From contig NZ_BCTR01000011.1 of NCBI RefSeq assembly GCF_002091475.1, positions 1-64,000 on the forward strand: a DNA stretch of 64,000 bases, in the 5' to 3' direction. The stretch comes from Sphingomonas azotifigens NBRC 15497 (GTDB lineage: Bacteria; Pseudomonadota; Alphaproteobacteria; Sphingomonadales; Sphingomonadaceae). The first letter of the stretch is position 1. Every line of letters begins with the position of its first letter. The notes below the pieces were generated by a model. The model ran no database searches and had not been told where the DNA came from. It was given only the letters and a program-made list of their open reading frames with translations. Position numbers and translations under genes: made by a program. Below are positions 35,098 to 44,281 of this stretch, piece by piece.

Positions 35098-36375
35098 TCA
35101 CGGCAGCTGTGCCTTGGGGAATCCTTCCCACACCGCGTCATAGTCCGGCTGGGCGTGCGCCAGCGCATGTTCGGTCGGGCGATAGGGCCAGCAGGTCTCG
35201 ACCATGAACGCCATGGTACCGTCGATCTTGTGCGGCTGGAGCGCGGCCTCGGTCGCCCCGCGCCAGCTGGCCACATCGGGGCCGTGGCCCGCCATCAGGT
35301 TGTGGAGCGAGAGGCCGCCGGGCGCGAAGCCCTCGGCCTTGGCGTCATAGGCGCCGTGGATCAGCCCCATCGCCTCGCTCATCACATTGCGGTGGAACCA
35401 GGGCGGGCGGAACGTGTCTTCCGCCACCATCCAGCGCGGCGGGAAGATCACGAAATCGGCGTTGGCGCGGCCCGCCACGGTGGTCGGAGAGGTCAGCACG
35501 GTGAAGATCGAGGGGTCGGGATGGTCGAAGCTCACCGTGTTCATCGTGTTGAACCGGGCGAGATCGTAGCGATAGGGGGCGAGGTTGCCGTGCCACGCCA
35601 CGACGTCGAGCGGACTGTGCGACAGGGTGGTTATCCACAGATTTGCCAACGACTTCTGCACAAGCTCGAACGGTTCGTCGCGGTCCTCGAACCAGGCGGC
35701 GGGGGTCTCGAAATCGCGCGGGTTGGCGAGGCCATTGGCGCCGATCGGCCCAAGATCGGGCAGGCGAAACGGTGCGCCGAAATTCTCGGCGACATAGCCG
35801 GTGGCGGCGCCCTCGGGCAGCAGCACGCGGAAGCGGACGCCGCGGGGGATGACGGCGATCTGGCCGGGGGCGATGTCGATGCGGCCGAGTTCGGTCAGCA
35901 GCGCCAGTGCGCCGGCCTGGGGGATGAAGAGCAGTTCGCCGTCCGCGTTGACGAACGCACGCGCGTCCATATCGCGATTGGCGGCGTAGCGGTGGACGAC
36001 CACGCCCTCCAGATCGGCGGGATCGCGGGTGGCGAGCATCGTCTCCATGCCGTCGATCCAGTCGGCCGGCGCGGCGGGGGCGGGGATCGGGTCCCAGCGA
36101 AGGCGGTTGGGCGCGAGCGGCTTCGCCGGGGTGTGGGGCGAGAACAGGGGGGCGCCCGCATAGGGCTGGTAGGGCGGATGCTCGGCGCTGGGGCGCAGGC
36201 GGTACAGCCAGCTGCGGCGGTTCTCGGCGCGCGGCGCGGTGAAGGCGGTGCCGGAGAGCTGCTCGGCGTACAGTCCATAAGGCGGCCGCTGCGGGCTGTT
36301 GCGGCCGATCGGCAGAGCGCCGGGCACGGCCTCGGTGGAGACGTGGTTGCCGAAGCCGGGGAAATAGTGGGTCAT
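35098..36375 (-). CDS. hmgA: Homogentisate 1,2-dioxygenase
   Basis: 425 residues, standard length. Opens the ring of homogentisate to maleylacetoacetate in tyrosine/phenylalanine breakdown. Family sequences: [19 protein letters not shown] at the start, and the iron-site region [19 protein letters not shown] with MSEAMGLI, then [12 protein letters not shown]. Maleylacetoacetate isomerase and fumarylacetoacetase are not in this window. It is transcribed in the same direction as hpd, but 317 bp with a repeat pair separate them. Confidence 0.96.
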   Translation of the reverse strand: MTHYFPGFGNHVSTEAVPGALPIGRNSPQRPPYGLYAEQLSGTAFTAPRAENRRSWLYRLRPSAEHPPYQPYAGAPLFSPHTPAKPLAPNRLRWDPIPAPAAPADWIDGMETMLATRDPADLEGVVVHRYAANRDMDARAFVNADGELLFIPQAGALALLTELGRIDIAPGQIAVIPRGVRFRVLLPEGAATGYVAENFGAPFRLPDLGPIGANGLANPRDFETPAAWFEDRDEPFELVQKSLANLWITTLSHSPLDVVAWHGNLAPYRYDLARFNTMNTVSFDHPDPSIFTVLTSPTTVAGRANADFVIFPPRWMVAEDTFRPPWFHRNVMSEAMGLIHGAYDAKAEGFAPGGLSLHNLMAGHGPDVASWRGATEAALQPHKIDGTMAFMVETCWPYRPTEHALAHAQPDYDAVWEGFPKAQLP

Positions 36376-36436
36376 GCCGATCGCATCCTACTCCATTTTC
36401 CTACCCCTGGACGCAGGGTGTCGCATTTGACCCGCC

Positions 36437-36576
36437 GTCCCCCTCACCCTTCCCACCGCCTTCGGCGGCGGGCCCCTTCCCTCTCCCACAAGGGGAGAGG
36501 GAGTTTTGGCGTACTTCTCCCTCTCCCCTTGTGGGAGAGGGAGGGAGCCGCGAAGCGGCGGAAGGGTGAGGGGGAC
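36437..36576. repeat. REPIN-like inverted repeat pair F
   Basis: Nearly perfect 140-bp palindrome between hmgA and hpd. Each half has GTCCCCCTCACCC at the outside, a GC hairpin (CCGCCTTCGGCGG, or CCGCGAAGCGG), and CTCTCCCACAAGGGGAGAGG at the inside, around a core of about 13 bp (TTTTGGCGTACTT). The rest of the 36376-36692 gap shows no gene. Confidence 0.88.
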
Positions 36577-36692
36577 AACGGCGCAACTGCGGTAGCTACG
36601 CCACGACCACGGCTTTGGTTCGTTCGGTGGGGCCGGGGTATGCCATGCTGTTCCTGCGGCGGCACCCCCGGCTCTCTCCCTCTCCGAACTTG

Positions 36693-37733
36693 TCAGGCGT
36701 CGACCTTGATCACGCCGCGGCGGATCTGGTCGAGCTCGATGCTCTCGAACAGCGCCTGGAAATTGCCGTTGCCGAAGCCTTCATTGCCCTTGCGCTGGAT
36801 GATTTCGAAGAAGATCGGGCCGAACATCGTCTCGGTGAAGATCTGGAGCAGGATGCCCTCGTCGTTTTCCACCGAACCGTCGATCAGGATGCGGTTCTTG
36901 CGCAGCCGCTCGAGGTCTTCGCCGTGGCCGGGGACGCGCTTGTCGACCAGCTCGTAATAGGTCTCGATCGTGTCCTGCAGCCGCACGCCACGGGCGCGCA
37001 GGCGCTCGACCGTGTCGTAGATGTCGTCGGTGGTGAGCGCCAGGTGCTGGATGCCTTCGCCATTATATTCGCGGAGGAATTCCTCGATCTGGCTGTTGTC
37101 GTCCTGGCTCTCGTTGAGCGGAATGCGGATCGCCTTGTCCGGCGCGATCATCGCCTGGCTGAACAGGCCGGTTGCCTTGCCCTTGATGTCGAAATACTTC
37201 TGCTCCTCGAAGCCGAAGAGCGTGCGGTAGAATTCGCTCCACACCCGCATCTGGCCGCGGCGGACATTGTGGGTGAGGTGGTCGAGCAGGTCGAGCCCGA
37301 CGCTGTTCTCGGCCTCGGCTTCGCGCCAGCCCGGGAACTCGGCCCAGTCGGCATAGAGGTCATGGCCGTCCTGGATGAAATAGAGATAGGAGCCGCCGAT
37401 GCCCTGGATGACGGTATCGTCTTCGTCGGTCGGCTTGGCACCATGGGCGAGCGCCCATTTCATCGCTTCCACCGGGTCCGAGACGCGGAACGCCATCGCG
37501 CTCGCCGAGGGGCCATGCTCGCCACGGAAGGCGGCGACGCGGCCGGCATCGTCGCGGTTGAGCATCAGGTTGATGCGGCCCTGCTTGTAGCGGGTGATGT
37601 TCTTGCGCGGGTGGCGATGGGTGGGGACGAAGCCCAGCTGCTCGAACTGGCGCGCCATTGCGTCCGGATCGGGCGAGGTGAACTCGACGAACTCGAAGCC
37701 GTTGAGGCCGAGCGGATTGGCGGTATCGGTCAT
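36693..37733 (-). CDS. hpd: 4-Hydroxyphenylpyruvate dioxygenase
   Basis: 346 residues. Converts 4-hydroxyphenylpyruvate to homogentisate, the substrate of HmgA. Iron ligands are seen as the His in DHLTHNVRRG, the His in EGIQHLALTT and the Glu in FGPIFFEIIQRKG. The N-terminal vicinal-oxygen-chelate half is intact. Start at ATG 37733. Confidence 0.96.
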   Translation of the reverse strand: MTDTANPLGLNGFEFVEFTSPDPDAMARQFEQLGFVPTHRHPRKNITRYKQGRINLMLNRDDAGRVAAFRGEHGPSASAMAFRVSDPVEAMKWALAHGAKPTDEDDTVIQGIGGSYLYFIQDGHDLYADWAEFPGWREAEAENSVGLDLLDHLTHNVRRGQMRVWSEFYRTLFGFEEQKYFDIKGKATGLFSQAMIAPDKAIRIPLNESQDDNSQIEEFLREYNGEGIQHLALTTDDIYDTVERLRARGVRLQDTIETYYELVDKRVPGHGEDLERLRKNRILIDGSVENDEGILLQIFTETMFGPIFFEIIQRKGNEGFGNGNFQALFESIELDQIRRGVIKVDA

Positions 37734-37784
37734 GGCCGACCTGATACCGCACTTCCCGATTTAGTGTCAAATGTTACCAGTTCG

Positions 37785-39134
37785 TCACAGACCCTCGCCG
37801 CCGACCCAATGTGCGTTGGAGAGGCGGCGGGCGACCGCCCAGGTCTGGGTGCGGATGTCGGGTACCGCGACGATCTCCCAGAAGGCGCCGCGGGTCATGG
37901 GTCCCAGCGCGTAGAGAGTCGCGTTGGCAGTGCCGTCGGCGGCGATGGTCTGGCCCTGGTTGTCGACGTCGATGCCGATATGCGCCGGATCGGGGCGGAT
38001 CACGCCGCGGGCGGCGAGGCGCTGGAGCAACGGCTCGCGGCTGCGGGCGAGGTCGCCGAGCGGGCCGGTGCAGTTGACGATGCGCTGGGCGAGGATCGTC
38101 TCCGGCGCATCCTCTCCACGCGGGCGGAGGGTGACGGCAATGCCGTCCTGGCCCTCGATGAAGCCCAGCGTTTTGGCGGCGCGTATCTCCAGTTGGCCGC
38201 GGTCGATCAGCGCCTGGAGCCGGGCATGGACCTCGGGGGCGAGGCGGTGGCGGTGGACGTCCCACCAGGGGCGCAAGTGGCGGAGGAAACGGGCGCGCTC
38301 GTCCCCGCTGGCATTGGCCCACATCGGCTGGGTGAAGGGGCGAAGTTCGTCGACCGCGTTGCGCCAGCCGACCTGCTCGGCCCGCGCGCGCACCGCGCGG
38401 ACGAGTGCGGATGCCCTGGTGCGGGGCCGCTCGCGGAGCTTGTCCCAGTCCTGCCCCGGGCCATGCGGGCGGGGCAGCAGGCCGCGGCGCGACACCGCGA
38501 CGATCTTGCCGCTGAACCCGCGTGCCTCCAGCAGCAGCGCCACGTCGACCATGGTGAGGCCGGTGCCGATCACCAGCACGGTTTCGCTGTCGGAAAGGCC
38601 CTCGGGCACGCTCGGGTCCCACGGATCGCCCTTGTAGCGTTCGGCGGAAAGCGTGGCGGGGTCGAGGCCCGGCGGGTCGTGTGGCGGCAGGTTGCCGACC
38701 GCGAGCACCGCGGCATCGGCGCGCAGCGTGCCGTCGGTCAGTTGAAGCGTCGCGCCCTCGCCGTCGAAGGTCACGTCCTCCACCTCGCCTCGGACGAGGC
38801 GCAGGCGGTCCGGATAGCGGGCGAGCGCCTCGTCCAGCATCTCGCGCAGATATTCGCCGTAGACGCGGCGCGGCACGAAGCTGGTGGCGGCGTCCTCCAC
38901 GCCGCGCGCTTCGAGCCAGCGGACGAGATGCGCGGGATCGTCGGGAAAGGCGCTCATGTTCGCGGCGCGGACGTTGAGCAGGTGCGACGGGTGGGCGGCG
39001 CCATAGGCGAGGCCGGTGCCCGCCACCGGGGCGCGCTCGATCAGCGTCGCGCGCGGGCCTTCGTGGCGGATGAGGTTGATCGCCTGGAGCGTGCCCGAAA
39101 AGCCCGCGCCGATGATGGCGACGTGTTCGATCAT
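37785..39134 (-). CDS. FAD/NAD(P)-binding protein, YdhS-like
   Basis: 449 residues from the ATG at 39134 (GGGGGAG upstream). N-terminal Rossmann IGAGFSGTLQAINL with the YdhS-type ERAPVAGTGLAYGAAHPSHLLNVRA region, which binds FAD, and a second dinucleotide motif VLVIGTGLTMVDVALLL. Similar proteins are annotated only as FAD-NAD(P)-binding. It lies 51 bp upstream of hpd in the same direction, so it could be co-transcribed with it. Function is unknown. Confidence 0.83.
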   Translation of the reverse strand: MIEHVAIIGAGFSGTLQAINLIRHEGPRATLIERAPVAGTGLAYGAAHPSHLLNVRAANMSAFPDDPAHLVRWLEARGVEDAATSFVPRRVYGEYLREMLDEALARYPDRLRLVRGEVEDVTFDGEGATLQLTDGTLRADAAVLAVGNLPPHDPPGLDPATLSAERYKGDPWDPSVPEGLSDSETVLVIGTGLTMVDVALLLEARGFSGKIVAVSRRGLLPRPHGPGQDWDKLRERPRTRASALVRAVRARAEQVGWRNAVDELRPFTQPMWANASGDERARFLRHLRPWWDVHRHRLAPEVHARLQALIDRGQLEIRAAKTLGFIEGQDGIAVTLRPRGEDAPETILAQRIVNCTGPLGDLARSREPLLQRLAARGVIRPDPAHIGIDVDNQGQTIAADGTANATLYALGPMTRGAFWEIVAVPDIRTQTWAVARRLSNAHWVGGEGL

Positions 39135-39159
39135 GGTTGCGGCTCCCCCGATGCCGGCG

Positions 39160-39426
39160 TCAGATTTCGTAGTCGAGCTGCCACTCGGGCTGGCGGAAGG
39201 CGGGCTGCTGTTCGGCAAAGGCGGGCTGGCGCGCCTTCATCTGGGCATAGAGCCGCTTCACCGAGTCGCTCGCGGTGCGGACGAACAGGAAGGGCAGCAC
39301 CGCATGGACGATGCAGGCGGCGCCGCCGACCATCATCGTCACGCCGAACCGGGCCGCAGTGGCGGCATGCTCGCCATAGCTTTCGCCGACGCTGCGGGGA
39401 TGGGCGAGGAAAAGCCGAGTGATCAT
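39160..39426 (-). CDS. DUF6356 family small membrane protein
   Basis: 88 residues from the ATG at 39426. One or two hydrophobic helices (FGVTMMVGGAACIVHAVLPF), then a conserved SDSVKRLYAQM segment and a soluble tail. Known mainly from sphingomonads; no function is assigned. It ends 25 bp before the YdhS-like gene. Confidence 0.78.
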   Translation of the reverse strand: MITRLFLAHPRSVGESYGEHAATAARFGVTMMVGGAACIVHAVLPFLFVRTASDSVKRLYAQMKARQPAFAEQQPAFRQPEWQLDYEI

Positions 39427-39545
39427 CTGGGAAATGTACGCGGGATCGGGGCAGGGGGGAAGGGTGTCCTGTCCTGAATTCAGGTCCTCTGGCGCGGTAG
39501 CGGAGGGCGCCTCGCATTCGGAACTTGCCACGTCTCAGCAGCGCG

Positions 39546-39722
39546 TGCTCCTCCCCCTTGACGGGGGAGGATAGCGGAGCTTGGCAGCTTGCTGCCTAGC
39601 GAAGCTTGGAGAGGGTGAGCGGCTGCGGAGCAGCCGCGCGATTTGCGGAATGCAAATCGCTCCCTCTCCCTCCCACCGCCTTGCGGCGGCGGGCCCCTCC
39701 CTGCCCCGCGAGGGGGGAGGGA
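39546..39722. repeat. REPIN/MITE-like repeat pair G
   Basis: Outer hairpins CTCCTCCCCC-TTGA-CGGGGGAGG (left) and, inverted, CCCCTCCCTGCCCCGCGAGG (right); secondary hairpins GGCAGCTTGCTGCC and CCGCCTTGCGGCGG; G-rich tails face inward (GGAGAGGGTGAG; inverted CCCTCTCCCTCCC). Core 39617-39660 contains two further hairpins. Same order of parts as the DUF559 cassette but without a gene. The rest of 39427-39728 holds nothing recognisable. Confidence 0.8.
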
Positions 39723-39728
39723 GAATGG

Positions 39729-40598
39729 TCAAAGCTTGGCGATCGTCTCGGCCAGCGCGGTCACGTCGACGTCGGTGCCTTCGGTCTTCACCGTCTCGGT
39801 AAGGTGCGCGCGCACCAGGTCGAGCAGCGGCATCTTGGCGCCGACCGCTTCGGCTGCCTCGCCCGCGAGACGGATGTCCTTCAGGCCCAGCGGTGCAGCG
39901 AAGCCGGCCGGGCGGTGGCGGCGCTCGGCGATCGGCGGGCCATAGACCTTGTGGATCGCGCCGTCGAAGATCGTGCCGGCGAACACCTCGAGCATCTTCT
40001 CGCGCGACACGCCGCCCTTCTCGCCGAGCGACATCGCCTCGCCATAGGTCTCGACGGTGGCCATGATCATGAAATTGCCGGCGAGCTTCACCAGATTGGC
40101 CGCCGAGGGCTTGTCGCCCATCGGATAGGTGACGCGGCCCAGCGCATCGAGGATCGGCGCGGCGGCCTCCATTGCCTCGGGCGCCCCGGCGGCGACGATG
40201 GCGAGCTTGCCCTGCGCGGCGACCGGCGGCCGGCCGAACACCGGCGCCGAGACGAACCGATGCCCGGCATCGGCATGCCGCGCCGCCAGTGCGTCGGCCG
40301 TGGCCACCGCAATGGTGCTGTGCGACAGGTGCAGCGCGCCCGGCGCCATGCCGGCGAGAATGCCGTCCTCGCCCGCCAGGATCGCCTCCAGCGCGGCGTC
40401 GTCCGCCACCATCGTCAGCACGGCCTGCGCGCCGTCGGCGGCTTCGCGCGGCGTACGGGCGAGGCGGGCGCCACGGTTGGTGAGCGGCTCGGCCTTGTCG
40501 GGCGAGCGGTTCCAGACGGTGAGCGTGTGGCCGGCATCGAGCAGCGCACCGGCCATGCCGATGCCCATCTGTCCGAGGCCGAGAAATGCGAGGTCCAT
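39729..40598 (-). CDS. NAD(P)-dependent beta-hydroxyacid dehydrogenase (3-hydroxyisobutyrate dehydrogenase family)
   Basis: 289 residues. N-terminal Rossmann LAFLGLGQMGIGMAGALLDAG; substrate-binding PVFGRPPVAAQGKL; the catalytic Lys region NLVKLAGNFMI. Reduces or oxidises a 3-hydroxy acid, for example 3-hydroxyisobutyrate, tartronate semialdehyde or succinic semialdehyde; the substrate is not resolved. The stop lies 7 bp from repeat G. Confidence 0.9.
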   Translation of the reverse strand: MDLAFLGLGQMGIGMAGALLDAGHTLTVWNRSPDKAEPLTNRGARLARTPREAADGAQAVLTMVADDAALEAILAGEDGILAGMAPGALHLSHSTIAVATADALAARHADAGHRFVSAPVFGRPPVAAQGKLAIVAAGAPEAMEAAAPILDALGRVTYPMGDKPSAANLVKLAGNFMIMATVETYGEAMSLGEKGGVSREKMLEVFAGTIFDGAIHKVYGPPIAERRHRPAGFAAPLGLKDIRLAGEAAEAVGAKMPLLDLVRAHLTETVKTEGTDVDVTALAETIAKL

Positions 40599-40655
40599 GC
40601 GTGTCTCCCTGGTTGCGCCGCAGCATGTGGGGTGCTGGGCGCCGAACCCAAGGGC

Positions 40656-43247
40656 CTATCCGCCGATCAGCACCGCTGCGTCAATCAGCGCCCGCGGCAC
40701 CGATACGCCCGGGGAGGTGCCGATATAGCGCGGCACCCAGGCGGGTCCGAACTTCTGCTTGAACGATCGCAGCCCCGAAAAGCCGTAGATCCGCTCGCCA
40801 TGGCCATAGACCGCCGCCCCCAGCCGCGACCAGATCGGCGCGAGCGGGCCGGGCTTGAGGCCCGATAGCGGCGCCATGCCGAGGTTGAACCGCTGGAACC
40901 CCTGCGCCGCGCCATATTGCAGCAGCCGCACGAACAGCAGGTCCATCGCGCCATAGGGGGTGTCCGGCCGGTGGCGCATCAGGTCGACCGAGATTTCCTC
41001 GCGATTGGGCGTCTCCCACAGATTGGCGAAGGCGACGATCTCGGCGTCCAGTCGCAGCACGGCGCAATCGAAGTGCGAGAGATAGTCGGCGTCGAAGCGG
41101 CCGAGGCTGAAGCGCTTCTCGGCACCGGGCTTGTCCGCCAGCCAGGCATCGGAGACGCGCTGGAGTTCGGGGAGAATGGCGGGAACCTGCACGGCGGGCA
41201 CCACCTCGAACACCAGCCCTTCGCTGGTCGCCCGCTTGACCGAATAGCGCAGTGACTTGAACTGGCCGCCCTTGAGATCATAGCCTTGGCGGAGATCGAC
41301 CACGGCCTCCTCGCCATATTTGAGCGGCTGGAGGCCGAGCTCGACGACTAGCGGCAGCATCGCGGCGCTTACCTGGAACAGGCAGAGCCGCCCGCGCGCG
41401 GCATCGCAGCGGCGGCGGATCTCCCAGATCAGCTCGGACCAGGCTTCTTCCGGGCCTACCGGATCGCCCATCACCACCCAGGTGCGGCCCTGGACGCGGT
41501 ACATCAGGAAGGCGTCGCCCGAGGTGGAGACGAGGAAGTCCTTGTCGCCGGTATAGGCGAGCATCGCATCGGCCCGGCTGGTAACCGCGATCGCGCGCGC
41601 CGCCACTTGCGGATCGAGCGCCTGATGCTCGCGCACCCGGGGGGCTGCGGACATCAGCCGCCAGAAGGCCCAGCCGACCAGCAGCATCGTCGCGCCCAGC
41701 GTTGCGCGCAGGAACCGGGGGGCGTTGCCGCGCCAGGCGAAGTCCCACCACAGGTCGTCGCTGTACGGCACCCGCTTGTAGGCGAAGAAGCCGGCCCAGG
41801 CGCTCAAGAGCAGCGCGATCAGCGCCGCCGCCCACCACCAGCGCGCGACCGGCGCCGAGCCGATCCCGGCGCTGCGATAGAAGCCGGGCCGGGCATATTG
41901 GAGGAGCCCGGCGACGATCAGCAGCACCGTCGCTTCTTCGTAGTCGATGCCCTTGGCGATCGAGAATATCGCGCCGGCGACCAGCAGCAACCGCGCGGCG
42001 TAGAAGCCGCTCTTCAGCCGCGCCTGCACCGCCGGGGCGATCAGCAGCAGCGCGGTGCCGACCAGGCTCGCGGCGAAGTGCGAGCCTTCGACGAAAGGCA
42101 GCGGCAGGATGCCGTGGAGCGGATGCATCCGGCCATGGGCGGGCGGCAGCGCGCCGGAGACGAGCAGCACCAGTCCGCCGCCGAACACCAGCAGCGCGAG
42201 CAGCGGCGGGACCAACGCCTGGCCGATCCGGTGCGCGACTCCGAGCCCGGAGGCGATCGGCCGGCGAAGCCGTCGCCCCTCGATGCCGACGAGCAGCGTA
42301 CCCGCGACCAGCAACGGCAGGAGATAGTAGATCAGCCGGTAGAGCAGCAGCGCCGCGAACAGGTCGCCGCGGCCGATCGGCACCAGCGCGAGCATCACGG
42401 CCTCGAACACGCCGATGCCGCCGGGCACATGGGTGATGAGCGCGATCACGATGGCGAGCGCATAGGCGAGGAAGAAGCTGCCGATCAGTGCCGGATCGGC
42501 ATGCGGTACCAGCACGAACAGCGCGCCCGATGCGCAGGCAAGGTCGATCGCGGCGACGCCGATCTGGGCGGCCATCAGCGACGGGAGCGGCAGCGGCAGG
42601 GTGGCGCTGCCGAGGCGCAGCTCGGTCAGGCCGCGCGCTCGCGCCACGAACAGCAGAGCGAAGGCGATCGCCAGACCGGCCCCGGCGACGTGCAGCAGCG
42701 CCAGCGGCGCGGTCTGGCCGAACAGCGCGAGCGGATGCTCGGCGCCGAGCAGCGCCACCGCCGTTACCGCGAACACGCCGCCCCAGAAGGTGCCGCTGGC
42801 GATCAGCGTCACTCGGGCGACATCGGCGAAGTCCAGGCCCGCCGCGGCATAGGCGCGCAGCCGCGCGGTGCCGCCGGTGAGCAGCGACAGGCCGAGATTG
42901 TGGCTGATCGTGTAGCTGGTGAACGAGGCGAGCGCCGCCGTGCGCCATGGCAGCCGGTAGCCGATCGCGCGCACCGCGAACCAGTCGTAGAGCGTCAGCG
43001 CCAGATAGGAGGCGGTGGTGAGGCCCAGTGCAAGCGCCAGGCGGATGCCCTCGATCTGGTGCAGCGCGTGGCGGACGTCGCGCAGGCGCACCTCGCGGAG
43101 GATCGCGCGCATCGCCTCGAAGCCGAGCAGCGCGAGCGCCAGCACCAGCAGGATCAGGATCGCGCGACGATGGCCGCGCAGCCAGTCGCGCAGGTCGCGC
43201 ACCGGCTTGCCCTCGTCTTCCGCCACCGCGTTCGCTTTCGCCTGCAT
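40656..43247 (-). CDS. mprF: Lysylphosphatidylglycerol synthase/flippase MprF
   Basis: 863 residues, the usual bifunctional length. N-terminal two-thirds: many membrane segments forming the flippase (e.g. SFTSYTISHNLGLSLLTGG, THVPGGIGVFEAVMLALVP). C-terminal third: cytoplasmic DUF2156 aminoacyl transferase (DQGLKFFALGE-type region here YAFSKFGEEAV-like; visible MGDPVGP, NLGMAPLSGLKPG and YGFSGLRSFKQKFGP). It transfers lysine from Lys-tRNA to phosphatidylglycerol and flips it outward, lowering surface charge. GGGGAGAT lies just before the ATG. It is followed upstream by an AcvB/VirJ-type gene in the same direction. Confidence 0.92.
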   Translation of the reverse strand: MQAKANAVAEDEGKPVRDLRDWLRGHRRAILILLVLALALLGFEAMRAILREVRLRDVRHALHQIEGIRLALALGLTTASYLALTLYDWFAVRAIGYRLPWRTAALASFTSYTISHNLGLSLLTGGTARLRAYAAAGLDFADVARVTLIASGTFWGGVFAVTAVALLGAEHPLALFGQTAPLALLHVAGAGLAIAFALLFVARARGLTELRLGSATLPLPLPSLMAAQIGVAAIDLACASGALFVLVPHADPALIGSFFLAYALAIVIALITHVPGGIGVFEAVMLALVPIGRGDLFAALLLYRLIYYLLPLLVAGTLLVGIEGRRLRRPIASGLGVAHRIGQALVPPLLALLVFGGGLVLLVSGALPPAHGRMHPLHGILPLPFVEGSHFAASLVGTALLLIAPAVQARLKSGFYAARLLLVAGAIFSIAKGIDYEEATVLLIVAGLLQYARPGFYRSAGIGSAPVARWWWAAALIALLLSAWAGFFAYKRVPYSDDLWWDFAWRGNAPRFLRATLGATMLLVGWAFWRLMSAAPRVREHQALDPQVAARAIAVTSRADAMLAYTGDKDFLVSTSGDAFLMYRVQGRTWVVMGDPVGPEEAWSELIWEIRRRCDAARGRLCLFQVSAAMLPLVVELGLQPLKYGEEAVVDLRQGYDLKGGQFKSLRYSVKRATSEGLVFEVVPAVQVPAILPELQRVSDAWLADKPGAEKRFSLGRFDADYLSHFDCAVLRLDAEIVAFANLWETPNREEISVDLMRHRPDTPYGAMDLLFVRLLQYGAAQGFQRFNLGMAPLSGLKPGPLAPIWSRLGAAVYGHGERIYGFSGLRSFKQKFGPAWVPRYIGTSPGVSVPRALIDAAVLIGG

Positions 43248-43340
43248 CGATCTCCCCGGCCGGCACCTCAGGGTACTGGTCCGGCAAGGCTTTATCGCCG
43301 CGCGGGGCGGGGGGCAATCGAGCGGCGCGGGCCCGGCCGC

Positions 43341-44105
43341 TTAGGGTGCAGGGGCGTCCAAATGCGTGTCGAGCACCGGCGCGAGCGCGGCGAACACGGT
43401 GCGCACCAGCAGGTCATGGTCCATGCGCAGGAAATGGCCGCCGGGCAGGGTGATCCGGCGGACATTGGGGGCGAGCAGGCTGGGGCACAGGCTGTCGGTC
43501 TCGTCGGCGCCGCGGATGCAGGTGACCGGCAGCCAGGTGAGCTTCCGCGCCGAGGCCGCGTCGGCATCCGGCGCGCCGACATAGGCGAAGCCGAGCGGAT
43601 CGGCGCGGAAATAGGCAGCGGACCCTGGCACGACGAGGACCAGGGCCGCCACCTTTGCCCGCAGCGCCGGCGGCAGCGCGGCGACGCCGACGCGCGCCAT
43701 GTCCGCGCCGAACGACTGGCCGATCACCACCACCCGGGTCGCGCCCGACCGGCGGGTGACCTCTCGAATCGCGGTTTCGAGCAGCGCCTGGACGTCGGCA
43801 TGGGTCTGTCGCCGGGCGAAGGCAGTGGAACTCGCGACGGCATAGACCGGCACCCCGGCGCCCGACAGCGCCTCGACGACATAGGAGCCCATGCCGAAGC
43901 GGATCCCCATGTCCCCGGACAGGAACACCGCCGCGACCCGCGTGGTGCCCGGGCGATCGGGCATGCCGTAGAGATGGACCGGATCGCGATCGAGGAACCC
44001 GGCGCTCCAATAGACCCCGAACACGATCGCGGCGAGCAGACCGGCGAGGGCGGCAGCCCAGCGCTTCCAGGCGAGCCGTGTCGTTCGGGGGGAGGATGTC
44101 GCCAT
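43341..44105 (-). CDS. AcvB/VirJ-family serine hydrolase, probable lysyl-phosphatidylglycerol hydrolase
   Basis: 254 residues. An N-terminal membrane anchor or uncleaved signal (about 14-35), then an alpha/beta hydrolase: FLSGDMGIRFGMGSYV, the nucleophile motif GQSFGADMA, and the late His in LPGGHFLRMDHD. Agrobacterium AcvB is known to hydrolyse lysyl-phosphatidylglycerol in the periplasm, and acvB-type genes pair with mprF/lpiA. The same pairing here (93 bp upstream of mprF, same strand) supports that role. This is the single-domain VirJ form, shorter than AcvB. Confidence 0.85.
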   Translation of the reverse strand: MATSSPRTTRLAWKRWAAALAGLLAAIVFGVYWSAGFLDRDPVHLYGMPDRPGTTRVAAVFLSGDMGIRFGMGSYVVEALSGAGVPVYAVASSTAFARRQTHADVQALLETAIREVTRRSGATRVVVIGQSFGADMARVGVAALPPALRAKVAALVLVVPGSAAYFRADPLGFAYVGAPDADAASARKLTWLPVTCIRGADETDSLCPSLLAPNVRRITLPGGHFLRMDHDLLVRTVFAALAPVLDTHLDAPAP

Positions 44106-44159
44106 CGGTGCGCCTTTATGGGGTCGAAGCTGAAGGGGGGCTGAAGCTAGGTAGGCAAA

Positions 44160-44272
44160 AGCCCCTCCCCTTCAGGGGAGGGGTTGGGGTGGGGCTGTGT
44201 CTCACCGAGACCAACATGCGTTCTGGGATCCCTCCACCCCCAACCCCTCCTCCCAGGAGGAGGGGCTAAGGA
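44160..44272. repeat. REPIN-like inverted repeat pair C
   Basis: Left arm CCCCTCCCC-TTCA-GGGGAGGGG, then TTGGGGTGGGG; the core has GTCTCACCGAGACCAAC; the right arm is CCACCCCCAACCCC, then CCTCCCAGGAGG. It equals repeats A and B without their 62-bp nested palindrome. Confidence 0.88.
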
Positions 44273-44281
44273 GAAGGCCCC

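Noticed and set aside
36401..36665. Short minus-strand frames of 61 and 73 residues between hmgA and hpd
   Set aside because: They are translations of repeat F and have no ribosome-binding site or family match.
41607..44144. 845-residue plus-strand frame opposite mprF and the hydrolase
   Set aside because: Reads as Arg/Gln-rich noise across two well-supported minus-strand genes and their gap.
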